A DNA stretch of 64,000 nt. It comes from Congeria kusceri (lineage: Eukaryota > Mollusca > Bivalvia > Myida > Dreissenidae). The stretch lies in assembly GCA_027627225.1 (NCBI GenBank), contig CM051026.1, positions 3,801,701 through 3,865,700 on the forward strand. Reading direction: 5' to 3'. Position 1 is the first letter of the stretch, and each line of letters starts with the position of its first letter. The translations under genes and the position numbers were made by a program. Shown here one piece after another: positions 46,810 to 58,540 of this stretch. Below the pieces are notes generated by a model. It had not been told where the DNA came from. It was given only the letters and a program-made list of their open reading frames with translations, and did not search any database.

Positions 46810-48950
46810 CAAATAAGTAGTTATGTTCTTGTAATCAATAAGACCTTAAAAAGGAATAAAATACTGTTTGATTAACTACTCCTAATCAATGAGGTGAATA
46901 ACAGAATTAGGCTGGACATGCATCTTTATAATGCACCTGTCCATTGCAAAGTCAACAACAGTAAGTACTGTGTCTTGTTTGGGTCGTTCTGTAGGCAATG
47001 TCAGACTGAGCTTATGATAAATCTGGCATTTCCAGTACTCGTGCGAGCGCTTTGTGCCCACACGGCGGTCTTGTTTATCCATGCATTCATAAGACCAGTT
47101 CTCAAAGGTACAACAAACTTACAACTTCTCCTAGGTAGAAGAGATCGTCTATGTATTTGAGAGGGAACTGGTAATGTTAATGTTTAACAGGCGGATGGGA
47201 TGTATCAAGGGGACTGAAAACAGGAAGTGTCTTTTCTGGTCAAAACAAGATATTTATAAGGGATATTTCTGTAAATTATAGCAATATGGTTTTTGGCAAA
47301 GATATATGTATTTGAACGTTATAAAAATACCTTTCTTTACGTTGAAGTATAGGAGCGTTCTGCGGCCAGGTTTGAAATATTTGTCCTCATAATAATGAGA
47401 TGGCATTATTTGACAGTCGGGTCAGTTTACGATGTTAATTTCACCACGGGGTCAGATTTCGCGGGTGCCTGGGTACATTTTCACTACCCGGGTATTCGAT
47501 ATTGGCGTTGAGGAATTGCATGTACATGTCTACAAACGTTTAATCCAACGTAATGTTCTTGTATTAAACACCCAAAACGACACAAAATGTACTCAAAACG
47601 CGAGTCTGTGCGGTGTTGGTATGGTCTTATCATTTACGAAACTCATTTTTCTTGAGTGACGGATCCGTGGTCTGGTGGTAATGTCCTGGCTCCCGAACTC
47701 AAGGGGTCACAGGTTTGAGTCCCCGCTATACCGTAACTAATTCGTCCTTTGCAAGATACTTTATACCGAGATTTAGAGTGGAGGCGGCCTCTCACCGGGC
47801 ACCGAAAGACTCAAGACCGCCGTTAGTTGTTTAAATGGGTATTACATGTATTTAAATGGCTCTATAGTATAAATGCAAATGTGTGTTGTACAGTTTTATC
47901 AAAGTCAATAAGGTACCATTTGCATTATAAAAAGGGGGAAAAACACGAGCCTATTCATTGGCTCGTTATCTGTGTTGTATGACGTAAAATGACATTGGCA
48001 GATACCTAGGTACCCGCGAGTAATTATAGACAGGGTACCCTAAGTGACCGAATTACTTGAAAGTTGGGTATTAAGCAGTCTACATTTCTATATCTCGACA
48101 GCGTCTGCTGATGTCGAAATCTCGAATGCATTCTGTTTTTCTTGCAGGTGAATAACATCTAGTACATACTGGTTATTGACCAATTTTTCGCCCGTACCTA
48201 TTATTCGCCCAATATTGAAAACTAGTCAAAACAACAAACAAATACTAAGTCGTTAACCATACTGAAGTCAATTTGCCTCGTTTTTTTGTTGAACTTTAGC
48301 CAATTATTGCAGGAATCTGTGAAGTATTTCATATTATAATATCCATGAAAACAAACAATCACGGCCTGTACCCTGATAATCAGTAGGCAGTGCAGCGACA
48401 CTAACGCAGTGCCAAAATGGCGGATGGAAAGTCGGGGCTACATGTTTTGGTTGTAATATACGTCGCCATTGATCAAATAAGTATAAAATTCAATACACCT
48501 AATGTTACATCTGGCAATTATTGGGTTGTACGATGGAATGCTGAGGAACAAGGCCAAACATCCAATTAAAATATTTATAAAAAAATCTTAAAAAATACTT
48601 ACATGCTTTAAATTGCCATATTATTTCGCTGTTCGGAATCAAACATACACTGCTTCTAAACCCCGTTTACACTGTGTTGTTATCCCATCGGATATGGACA
48701 CAATGCTCGTTCGAATGTGCAGACTGTGAGAAAATGGATAAAAACCTAATTTCTAGTTGATAATAACCGAACGTAATGTATACTAGGAGCGGAATAAAAA
48801 CCAAAGCAACGTATAAAACCTGGCGAATAAACACCTAACCGACTAATATTCTGCATAAACGAATGAATATACATGTATGCTGAACGACTATAATGGACCT
48901 ATATATATTTATATTTTCAATCCAATCGTATTGTATAATTCGCTCGTTCA
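46810..48950. other. Interior of the inverted-array element, left part
   Basis: AT-rich. It includes a SINE-like sequence at 47661-47845 and two short TACCCGGG/GGTACC-rich patches (47430-47500 and 47985-48040) that resemble sequence at 13200 and 16380. No convincing gene. Confidence 0.4.
47661..47845 (+). mobile_element. SINE-like element with tRNA-like head
   Basis: The head contains GTGGTCTGGTGGTAATG (box A-like) and CACAGGTTTGAGTCCC (box B-like). The body continues with AGTGGAGGCGGCCTCTCACC and AGACTCAAGACCGCCG. The tRNA identity is unclear because the arms do not fold cleanly. Confidence 0.5.
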
Positions 48951-48953
48951 CCA

Positions 48954-50100
48954 GTGACAATTTTTAACTTAACCATGAAAACCTGTGTTGAAAATCGCGA
49001 TCTTTTGCTGGACGAATATATAGTTGGCAGTAGGGGTATCGCTCGAAATTCTACCCTGATCCTTATTATAGACGATGTAGTATATATAGTTCAAAATATT
49101 AAAAGTGGAACACCCTTAAAAAGTAAAAGCATAAAACGCATTCATAGTGACCCTCTTGTGAATATATTTGAACGTTCAAAGTTTAAGTGTGTATACGTAT
49201 TGTGACACATCTTCTGACAGTTTAGAGGAAATGATTGATCAAGCACATTTATGACACTAAAAGAAATTATTTCATATATACAGGACGAACGGATATCTTA
49301 TTTTTCAGTTTGTTAGGTAATTATCCCTTTTACGTTAGCACTTATCCATCACAGTTTTCTACATCAGTCAGGAATTATCCGCAAGCACATAACCACTTCA
49401 CAATAAAGACAATGTTTTTTGTTTTAAACATCGACTTTAAACTTTTATATGATAACACATTGTCGTAGAGATGTTCATTGAACTAATATAGTTTTCAAGT
49501 AAGGTACTAATGCATTTTAAGATATGTTAACAGGTCGGAAACATAAAAATGTTCTACATGGGGACTTTTTCGGGTACATTTTAAAGACTTCAAACATCGT
49601 AACAGTGATTGTCAAACACAATATTATGTACATAAAGTTAAATTTATTCTTAAAGACGTTCGAAACTATTTTATCCATTTTTTTCCAACGACAGATGTTC
49701 TTTCAAATTTAAACAAACATGTGTCAATCTATCCTAAAAGCAAAACAGTCTTAAAAAATAGGCGTCACCGGTCTTGTTCCGGAAATAGTTGGGCTTAAAA
49801 ACGGTACCTGTCGAAGCCCTTTTTTTAGTTTGTGTGACTTGCAATGTTCAATTATACGTGTATAAAGCGAGCATATTAAACAAAGGACGGAGATTTTTTA
49901 ATGCATCTGTTTTTAATGTTTCGTTTGGCAATATGCACGTGGAGTTTAATGATAAAACGCGCTTTATCTATAGTTACTATTTAAACGAATGAATTTTAAT
50001 GAACTTAATGAGGTTAATTGTGCATTTAATATACCTTTGAAAACATCAATAAATAATCAAATATACGAATGTCTTTTGTTCCAAAGGATCGAAGAGCTGG
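48954..50100 (+). pseudogene. Decayed coding tract inside the inverted-array element
   Basis: Open forward segments follow one another in different frames with little gap: 48954-49205 (NSTLILIIDDVVYIVQN), 49235-49468 (YPFYVSTYPSQFSTSV), about 49545-49798 and 49789-49992 (ending RFIYSYYLNE). Then an ATG overlaps the last stop (ATGA, 49989-49992) and opens a frame (NFNELNEVNCAF) that runs into the right array. Chains of this kind suggest a once longer gene broken by frameshifts. The protein family is not recognised: a transposase, a viral gene or a host gene are all possible. No joined sequence is offered. Confidence 0.35.
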
Positions 50101-50575
50101 CTCGATATTCAACCAAGCTCGTTATTCGTGTTTCATGTTTGAATGTCGATCTCAGAGTTGGCTCGATATTCCCGTTTCGTGTTTGAATGTAATTATGTTG
50201 ATCTCACAGCTGTCTCGATATTAAGCCAAGCTCGATATTCGCGGTTCATGTTTGAATGTAATTATGTTGATCTCACAGCTGTCTCGATATTAAGCCAAGC
50301 TCGATATTCGCGGTTCATGTTTGAATGTGGATCTCAGAGCTGGCTCGATATTCGCTTCAGATATATATTCGCGTTTAATATTTGAATGTCGATCTCAGAG
50401 CTAGTTCGATCTTCGCACCAGCTCGATACTCGCGTTGAATGTTTGAATTTCGATCTCAGAGCTGGCTCGATATTCGCACCAGCTCGATATTCGCGTTGAA
50501 TGTTTGAATGTCGATCTCAGAGCTGGCTCGATATTCGCACCAGCACGATATTCGAATTTCGATTTTCGATACCAT
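50085..50575 (-). repeat. 61-bp array, right arm (about 8 units, inverted)
   Basis: Reverse complement of the left-arm unit: GATCTCAGAGCTGGCTCGAT recurs, with TATTCGCACCAGCTCGATAT. One 69-71-bp variant unit (AATGTAATTATGTTGATCTC) is duplicated; its ATAATTACTTTC-like counterpart also occurs once in the left arm near 46545, so the arms share even this variant. Confidence 0.9.
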
Positions 50576-50599
50576 TGCCAACTTCACACACTTATCTGA

Positions 50600-52060
50600 T
50601 AATATAATGCCTATTTTTTGGTTTTCCTTAAGTAACAAAGTTAAACGCTCGGATCCACACAGGATGCCACTAACACTCGTTATCGTTTCAATTTAGATTT
50701 CGGCGTAATACATGTAGTAACATGTGACACAAAACTGTGTTCTTAAATTAGAAATTGGTCGTAATTTATTAATAAGTTTGAGAGTTCGCAGTTCGCCATT
50801 TAGTAATTGACACACTACTAGTTTTTAGTATCAAATATTATTTGAAGTACGCACGACTGAGCATCGTAACACAGACGCACAGGTCCTTAAATTGCCTGTC
50901 AATGTTTCACCGTTTCTCAGACTTATATAGGTGCATATAGCAATGTCTCTGTTTTCTTTGTCCTGATATGTGTGTACGATCTGAAGTATCGAATCAATAC
51001 AATTTTGTATCATACCGTCTTGTAATCATAATGCCATTTCTGTACTAATTGCACGTGAAAGAGTAGCTGCATGGCTCTGATACTGGTTTTGTATCCAGTT
51101 GTTTGGTGTGGTTTTGTTGCTGAGAGGTGGTTTGCTGCGTTAAATATCATTGTGTTGACTTATTTAGGTTCATATAGAATAAATATAAAAGCTGCAACAC
51201 TTCAATTACAGTCGAATCACGATTATACGAAAAGTAACGAGAGCGCCGCAATTATTCGTGTAATCGTAGGTTGAATGTGTTGGTTTTAAGTTGACCACTG
51301 TATTGTGAAGGCTAGAACTGAATCATACAATGTAGTCATGTTCATAAGTCGACCACTGTATTGTGAAGGCTAGAACTGAATCATACAATGTAGTCATGTT
51401 CATAAGTCGACCACTGTATTGTGAAGGCTAGAACTCAATCATACAATGTAGTCATGTTCATGTAAAAGAATCATCTCACAGGACATTGTTCTTATTACTT
51501 TGGAAAAATGTTCAACAAAGTATTTTTTCAGATAAACGCAAATGCGATATTGGTAATTTATAATAATTGCAATGTGTAATGGTATAAATTGTAATTTATG
51601 GCATGTCATGATCACCATCATCATCATCATCACCATCATCATCGTAACCATCATCATCATCATCATCATCATCGCCATCATCATCGTAACCATCATCATC
51701 ATCATCGCCATCATCATCGTAACCATCATCATCCAAGTAGCAGCAACAACGACGGGAACAACATTATGATAATTTTATTTCCAAAGAAAAGTTCTACTGA
51801 CTAAAATAACTTCAACTATTTAATCTCTCCGTACGGTGAACTCTAATGTGTGCAATACAGTGAATGAATATGGACTGTTCAGTAGTCGGAATGACTTAAA
51901 GGCTTTTTATATATCATCGGAGGAAAATTATGCTTGTGGTCTAATTGAATTATAAATCATTTATGTATGATATTTGCAGCCTTATAGTTACAACTTGCAT
52001 TTACTTTTTAGATATTTAGTCATTTATAACCTGCAATACGTCATTTACATTAATATACAT
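50600..52060. other. Spacer with a 58-bp triple repeat and an ATC microsatellite
   Basis: GACCACTG at 51293, 51351 and 51409 marks three 58-bp units that are almost identical (ATTGTGAAGGCTAGAACT, ATACAATGTAGTCATGTTCA). 51608-51735 is a CATCAT/CGTAAC microsatellite, open in several frames on both strands (His, Ile or Met runs). No gene seen. Confidence 0.75.
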
Positions 52061-52068
52061 AAATACGA

Positions 52069-52921
52069 CAAGGGCGTCAGCAATGGGGCGGCAGCCGCCG
52101 CCCCAATATTTTGGCAAGTGACCGTTAAGTATAAATTCCGCGGTCTCTTCTCTGAAATTGGAAAATTGCAACTTTCCCTGTTGTTTAAAATCGGACGCCG
52201 TTCCGTACGGTCAATTAAATTATCGTCAATCATGATGGCACCTAATCCGCGGCAATAAACGGCCCATGTGTCATAAATCGTGACATTGATAATTAGAGAA
52301 ACAGATTAGCGCCTCTGTATTTGTAGAGGCCACTTATGCGACGATGCGTTAAGGAAAGTGTTTGTAAACAATCTACAGAAAATATAATTGCAATTTAAAA
52401 AAAGGATTTGAAAAGAACACGCGTACTATAATTAATAACTGTTATAGCTATATTATAGCTATAACTTCGACTTTCAAGAAAACAGAATTCATCTCAAATT
52501 CCATTATTGTCCTTAAATATGAATGTACCAAATCGGCCAGCTAATTTAAACTTTTCTAAGCGTTCGTTCGGAAAGAAAATCCAAAACACAGTTATTTCGG
52601 CCATTAGTGGTTTGCAACTAACAAACTGTTGCATTATGACCAGTCCTAGGATGTGTCATTTTGCTATATCTGGCATCTGGAAATTCTTGATATTGTTTAC
52701 CGGTTTATTAATACGATTTCCTATATACAATTATGTCATTGCACCATTGAAATAAATCATATAATATTATATTCATGTAGTTATTACGTACTTATTACGA
52801 CATACGATCGCTGGAACAGTCTAAAATGCGATATTATACTAATTGAAATGCAAAGAAAAAATCTAAATCTGGAAGGTCCCCGCCTCACCGCCCCAATGTT
52901 GAAAAATTGCCGACGCCCCTG
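52069..52921. mobile_element. DNA transposon with 5-bp target duplication
   Basis: The left end CAAGGGCGTCAGCAA and the reverse complement of the right end, CAGGGGCGTCGGCAA, form 15-bp inverted repeats with two mismatches. TACGA flanks both sides (52064-52068, 52922-52926). Inside the left end GGGGCGGCAGCCGCCGCCCC is itself a perfect 8-bp-stem hairpin, and the right arm has CACCGCCCCAATGTTG. CAGGGG ends suggest hAT, but the 5-bp duplication leaves the group open. No transposase frame. Confidence 0.78.
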
Positions 52922-53004
52922 TACGAGTACACATATTAATAACATCTTAATAAAAATTAACATTTGGACTTACAGATGTTTATATGCCGTCCATGAGCGC
53001 GACG

Positions 53005-54050
53005 TTTGTCCGCCGATGAAGGCAACCGTGTGACGGCTGATGAAGGCTATGGTTTGTCGGCCGATGAAGGCAACCGTGTGTCGGCCGATGAAGGCAACCG
53101 CGTGTACGCTGATGATCGCAACCGTGTGCCGACCGATGAAGGCAACCGTTTGTCCGCCGATGAAGGCAACCGTTTGTCCGCCGATGAAGCCAACCCTGTG
53201 TCGGCCGATGAAGGCAACCGCATGCACGCCGATGAAGGCAACCGTGTGTCGGCCGATGAAGGCAACCGTGTGTCCGCCGATAAAGGCAACCGACGAAGGC
53301 AACCGCGTGTCCGCCGACGAAGGCAACCGTGTGTCGGCCGATTAAGGCAACCGTGTTTCGGCCGATGAAGGCAAACGCGTGTACGCCGATGAAGGCAACC
53401 GCGTGTCGACCGATGAAGGCATCCGTTTGTCCGGCGATGAAGGCAACCGTGTGTCGGCCGATGAAGGCAACCGCATGTACGCCGATGAAGGCAACCGTGT
53501 GTCTGCCGATGAAGGCAACCGTTTGTCCGCCGACAAAGGCAACCGTGTTTCCGCCGATGATGGCACCCGCGTGTCGACCGATGAAGGCAACCGCGTGTCC
53601 GCCGATGAAGGCAACCGTGTGTCGGCCGATGAAGACAACCGTGTTTCGGCCGATGAAGGCAAACGCGTGTACACCGATGAAGGAAACCGCGTGTCGACCG
53701 ATGAAGGCAACCGTTTGTCCGCTGATGAAGGCAACCGTGGGCCGGCCGACGAAGGCAACCGCGTGTACGCCGATGAGCGCAACCGTGTGTCAACCGATGA
53801 AGGCAACCGTTTGTCCGCCGATAAAGGCAACAGTGTTTCCGCCGTTGATGGCACCCGCGTGTCCGCCGGTGAAGGCAACCGTGTGTCGGCCGATGAACGC
53901 AACCGTGTGTCCGCCGATAAAAGGCAACCTTGTGTCTACCGATGAGCGCAACCGAAAGGCCGTCAATAAAGACAACAGTGTGTCCATCGATGAGGGCAAA
54001 AACGTGTGCTCGCAAATTAGGGCAAAATGCGTGCTCGCCGAATAAGGCAA
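53005..54050. repeat. 24-bp array, about 43 units (GTGTGTCCGCCGATGAAGGCAACC)
   Basis: Head-to-tail 24-bp units with variants GTCGGCCGATGAA, GTCGACCGATGAA and GTACGCCGATGAA. Since 24 is a multiple of three and the unit is GC-rich, several frames stay open on both strands, up to 322 codons on the reverse strand. Each gives a simple 8-residue repeat (for example ADEGNRVS forward). No signal peptide, splice site or non-repeat flank supports translation. Confidence 0.93.
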
Positions 54051-54054
54051 TAAC

Positions 54055-54980
54055 AATAAGGCAATACTATGCGTTTAAGCCATGACGGTCATTGTAAATA
54101 ACGGCATTGAAAGGCGGGTCATATTCATAGCGGATTTCTGTGAAAGTTAAATTCACAACTATAAAATAACATGTTGAATGAGCAATTAAAGTTTTAATTT
54201 AATGTTAATTTTTGACACACCGTAGTATTTAGTTTATTTCTTCAGAACATTTTAAAAAGACTAAATGCTTCCCTATGTAAATTAAACGTTAGCGATCTGA
54301 ATTGGCTGAGGCATGCATCAGTTGTTTGAATACATTGTATAAATGTAGACTATTTTATAACAGCATAAATATACTAGAACTATGTTTGCAAGATATTTGG
54401 AACAGATGTCGAATATGATCCATAATTTGCTAAATTGAAACGCAACAAAGTGCACATGCTGTAAACATTTACATCAGATTTGGGCCCGTATTCACCAACC
54501 TATTCTTAGACTTAAGAATATTCTTTAAACGTTTATGTTCTAAGAGCGCTGTAAATTTGAATCATACTTGGTATCCATCGACTCTAACTACATCACTCTT
54601 TATTCAGAACGATTTGCTAGGACATAAGCAACATTGGGACCCAGAATATTTGCACACGCAGAAGTATATTTTCTTGAGTCTAACTCTGCTGTTGTTACGT
54701 GTTACGTATTTCAAAGTGGAATGGGTGTTTAATATATTTCATTCCACTTGAAAATGTCGAAAATCTTGCACACGGTAACATATACTTACTTTTTTAAATC
54801 GGTGACTAGTAGCAATTTAAAGTTATATTGCTTATTAATGTAAAGAAAAAAAATCCAGCTGACTGCGTTACTCTTACATGAATAATTAAAGTTGTATTTA
54901 TAATTTATTATTTAACTGCACCATGTAAAACAGGCGCTATTTTACAAAGCATGTCATTCACTGACTTCTGTCCTATCTTC
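54055..54980. other. Spacer with a MITE left end at 54482
   Basis: GGGCCCGTATTCACCAAC at 54482 matches the left end of the MITE at 43079. The rest is AT-rich and without genes. Confidence 0.4.
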
Positions 54981-54984
54981 ACAT

Positions 54985-55335
54985 TGAATTCTAACATGAT
55001 ACTCGCTGATTATTTTTTATAATCAAGGAACAAAATTATCATTGTTAAACTACCCCGCAATAAACGAAGTAAAAAGTAGTCCCGATTGTGAGCGGAGCAT
55101 ATTAAAATGTAGTTATCATTACAATTGCAAAATTATTTGTCATATCATGTGAGAATCGAAATAATTTTCGCATTATAGTTGTTTATTGGCAATAAACATT
55201 TCTTTGTCGTTCTGATGCGTGGCTATTAAACCTATCGGGCTAACACCCTCGTGGTTAAATTCATACGAATCAGAACTCCAAATCGTTGTTTATTGGCCGA
55301 TAAACAACGATAAATCAAAAATTATTTCTTAAATA
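54985..55335 (-). mobile_element. Foldback/MITE family copy 4 (most complete)
   Basis: On the reverse strand it reads from ATTTTTGATTTATCGTTG with TTATCGGCCAATAAACAACG, through the arms GGAGTTCTGATTCGTATGAA and CACGCATCAGAACGACAAAG, to a body with TGCTCCGCTCACAATCGGGA and ATCAGCGAGTATCATGTTAG. AGTATCATGTTAGAATT marks the far end, also present in copy 5. Confidence 0.75.
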
Positions 55336-55339
55336 TAAT

Positions 55340-56000
55340 AGCTTACGAATTGAACGAGTAAAAGTAGCATAGGCGTTAACGTGAATCTACGTGAAACAAT
55401 AACAAGAACATCACAGGTCACAGCCATATTTGAGCAAGTATTAGGCGTAAATTTTTTTGTTGGTTTCCGCTTACCCGACACCCCCCCCCCTCCCACCCAT
55501 TTTTTCTGGCGACCCAAACAGTTTGTTTGCCTATCAATCATTAAGTTTTTCTGATTTCCGGCTGTGTTCGCTTATATCATAAGTGTCTTGTTTTTCTATG
55601 ACCTTATTTATAGTATAGCTACAGGTAATTTGTTGGAGGCATTTAAACGTTTTACATGCAGTCCAATACTGAGTATACTTAAACTGCGTGGTGAATATGC
55701 GGTGAAGAAAAAAATATCAAGGCAACTAAGTTATATTTTACCTGCTTTCCTATATATTTTGGAAATGCCAGCGGAAACCAATCATTTTAACCTTATGTAT
55801 CTGGGCATGTACTCATAAAGCGTCTTAGTGAACACGTAAGTAAATGTTTTAAAACTCTGCGACCATTTCAGTTATAATTCGAGTGAGATATAAAACATGC
55901 TTATTCTAATAAAACTATGATAAATGCTTCGTTTTTATTTTCATTTCATATAAAACTTAATCTTAAATTTTCATTTATTTGTATCCTAAATTATGATCTA
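55340..56000. other. AT-rich spacer with a C-rich run
   Basis: CACCCCCCCCCCTCCCACCC lies near 55480. An 84-codon frame at 55564-55818 is hydrophobic but unsupported. No gene is called. Confidence 0.35.
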
Positions 56001-56004
56001 TCTC

Positions 56005-56262
56005 AGGTGCTTTATGAATACCGCCCCAGCTTCCTAATAAATGCATAATTAGTAAACCACGCGTTTCACGGTTTCCTCGTGCATTTTCGTTATCGATCGA
56101 TGCTGCAAACTGACGCTGAATGTGCACGAGGATGTCGTGTATTCCATGACAGTCGCTGACGTAAGCAAGCACTTTGAATCTTTCTATAAATAGATGTCGC
56201 GTTACAGACACCGGCCCAGAGGAACGTACATTATGATTTTGCCAGAATCGAGTATTACCCCT
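56005..56262 (+). promoter_or_regulatory. Duplicated segment with CRE-like site and TATA box, copy 2
   Basis: Paralogue of 43253-43510. TGACGTAA (56157-56164) and TATAAATA (56185-56192) are again 20 bp apart, although the sequence between and around them has diverged. About 40 bases on, an ATG opens ILPESSITPLN and stops. Upstream it also includes the MITE-like right end TTTATGAATACCGCCCC. Confidence 0.5.
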
Positions 56263-56354
56263 TTAAACTAACATTTGTGTGTTGGAAATGCCCTATTTGA
56301 GTACAACAACCACAACACACAAATGGTGTGAAACTTGTTTTATTGAATTCATTA

Positions 56355-56650
56355 ATTAAGAAATAATTTTCGATTGATCGTTGTTTATCGGCCAATATGC
56401 ACGCAACAGAACAACAAAGAGTTGTTTATTGGCAGATAAAACAACGATAATGCGAACATTATTTCGATTTTAACATGATCTGACAAATATGTTTGCAATT
56501 TTGTAATGAAAACTACATTTTACTATGCTCCGCTCAGAATCGGGACTACTTTTTGCGTTGTTTATTGAGTAGTTTAACAACGATAATTTTGTTATTTGTC
56601 TATAGAAAAATCAGCGAGTATCATGTTAGAATTAAAAACTCGCAATAAAT
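56355..56650 (+). mobile_element. Foldback/MITE family copy 5 (left arm collapsed)
   Basis: It starts AAGAAATAATTTTCGATTGA then TCGTTGTTTATCGGCCAATA. The mirrored arms are mostly deleted (only CGCAACAGAACAACAAAGA remains), and then the full body with TGCTCCGCTCAGAATCGGGA and ATCAGCGAGTATCATGTTAG follows. The deletion removed the centre of the hairpin. Confidence 0.7.
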
Positions 56651-56654
56651 GACA

Positions 56655-57045
56655 TTATATTAATTTATATAAACATTATAAAGGTTATGTGACATATTGA
56701 GCTTGTAATCAACGCTAGTAGTTTTAACTCTATTCAACTATCTACCATATCAGATATGTACGCAATGAGGGTCGTTTGGTGTTTTTTAAGTATTCACTAG
56801 ATGAATTGAGTTTGTCACTCATCGAATAAGGCATCGTCGGATACCCACAATTAATCACTTTGTTACACTCCAGCATTAGATTGGAGAGGAGCGGAATGGG
56901 TCGAACGTGGGTATCCGAAGATAAATTCTGGCGTTAAAATGTAAACAGGAAAAGGGCCAAACAAACACAATCCATATAATAAATTGATTTTTATCTCAAA
57001 ATGCGTTCATTGCCCCCTTGAGGTCCTTTTCGATGACATAGCCCC
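56655..57045. other. Spacer
   Basis: GGGTATCCGAAGATA (about 56914) and TCGGATACCCACAA (about 56835) form an inverted pair about 85 bp apart that may belong to a miniature element. No gene. Confidence 0.35.
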
Positions 57046-57047
57046 TT

Positions 57048-57539
57048 TAAGAGACTTGTTCACAGATTTTTGTATTTTTTGAAGTACGCAATATAATGTT
57101 TTAACTTCACAGGTTTAAGCGTCGGAACTAAAGAGCTCAAGTATAATAGTTCACAAAGAGGATGAAAAAGGACGAAACAAGTTTCTCCTACCGGGAATTC
57201 AAATCCTTAGACCTCCGGACTAAAAGTCTAACGCTACTCGGCATTCCGATTTCTATATTTGAATCGCCAATTTTTACTTTATATAAGTGATACATGTGTT
57301 GACAACAATTTTAATGAAAACAACAGATGCAGTTCAAATTATTCAATCGTTTAGCGTTACAGACGCTTTATAATTTTATCAATTTCAACTGAAGATTACT
57401 CATTAACGAAACGGTATTTACAGTATATTTCTATGTCCGTAGTGTTCTATCGCTCCTTTATATAAAACATACTTTTATTTTTGGAATCTGTGAGAATAAG
57501 TTGGAAAATTGTCAATTAGTCTCTGAATAGGCCCCTTTA
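57048..57539 (-). mobile_element. TIR transposon, uninterrupted copy of the 30-kb element
   Basis: Reverse-strand relative of 29998-31239. The ends are TTAAGAGACTTGTTCACAGA and ATAGGCCCCTTTA. A tRNA-like segment lies at 57184-57250 on the reverse strand (AGACTTTTAGTCCGG, AAGGATTTGAATTC). GACAATTTTCC is intact where the 30-kb copy carries its insertion. No clear target duplication survives. Confidence 0.72.
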
Positions 57540-57544
57540 AAAAA

Positions 57545-58540
57545 AGTAAGAATACATTAGAGATCGAAAACTAGTGCGGTCGGCAAAGGAGACAACAAGA
57601 TGTTACGCTTTGGCAAACTACTAGCGTGGTTACCTCCCTTATGTTATTGATTTGTTTGTTTGTCCCCGTGTGTACGAGGGAGGCGTTTCATCGCTATTGA
57701 CGATTTCTATTTGATCCTATGTTACTTATTGAGGTTCATGTAGTTATTTGCGATTTTACATGAATTCCGTTTCCTACTTGTTTGAATAAACGCACTTTCG
57801 GTGATAGTCGTACTATATGTAATACCCATATTCCACACACGCCACCAATCCCGCTCGATTACGATTCAGTTACAATGCATAAGAATGCACTATGAATTTA
57901 TAACGAATTATTTTGGAATGTTTGGAATCTGGATTTTTGGAATTGGAAGTTCGTGGCCAATATTTTGAAAAGTTCAAAACTTGTGTCACGAATACCCGAC
58001 TGCTTAAGAATAGCAATGTTGGACTACGAACAGATACGAAACAATGTAAGAACGAATTCTAAAATTACCAATTTCGGTCGATTCGTGGAATTCGTGATGT
58101 CTGCAGAATAGGGGTATTAGCCGAAGTGTACGACTGATAATACTACCATTGATGAAACGCCTTCAAGTAAATGAATTTCGCAAAATCTGACTCAAATGGA
58201 ATTATTCGCAGATTTTTGAAAAATGTCATTCAATGTCTTAACTGCAAATCTAAAGGATCTGGACTAACTAGTTCAACTATTCAGTCATGAAAAGTATAAT
58301 AAAACAAAATGCCTCCACCGGGTCTCGAACCTATGACCTGCATATCAAACGTCGATTGCGCTAACCACTCGACCAGACGCATGTATGCTTATTTTCAGGT
58401 GTATTTTTATCACTGTGATACACATGCTTTAAAAATATCGACAAAAAGCCTTATAAATGCTTGATAATTTTACCTTTTCAATTGACTACAACATTTCCCG
58501 TTCTAATAAATATTTAATAATCAGAATCATTTCAAAATAA
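57545..58540. other. Spacer with a possible MITE and a tRNA-like relic
   Basis: AGTCGTAC with TAATACCCATATTCC (57807-57835) is mirrored by GAATAGGGGTATTA and GTACGACT (58106-58136), outlining a possible 330-bp MITE. On the reverse strand 58310-58386 looks like a degraded tRNA (TCGAGTGGTTAGCGC, ATAGGTTCGAGACCC; acceptor pairs at six of seven positions) with no stable anticodon stem. Confidence 0.45.

Larger units (their letters stand above)
45905..50593. mobile_element. Putative 4.7-kb element with inverted tandem-array arms
   Basis: AAGTGTGTGA (45905-45914) mirrors TCACACACTT (50584-50593). Just inside, ATCGAAAATCGAAGATC faces CGAATTTCGATTTTCGATAC, and then come two arrays of the same 61-bp unit in opposite orientation. 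The 3.3-kb interior is otherwise non-repetitive and includes a decayed coding tract and a SINE-like insert. No target duplication was found at the ends. The mobile nature is inferred from the architecture. Confidence 0.6.

Noticed and set aside
51439..51804. Histidine-, isoleucine- or methionine-run frames
   Set aside because: A CAT/ATG trinucleotide microsatellite explains all of them.
53047..54015. 322-codon reverse-strand frame and 238-codon forward frame
   Set aside because: Both are products of a 24-bp tandem array; peptides are pure 8-residue repeats and there are comparable frames on both strands.
58310..58386. Functional reverse-strand tRNA gene
   Set aside because: The anticodon stem does not pair and the T stem is weak, so it is listed only as a relic.
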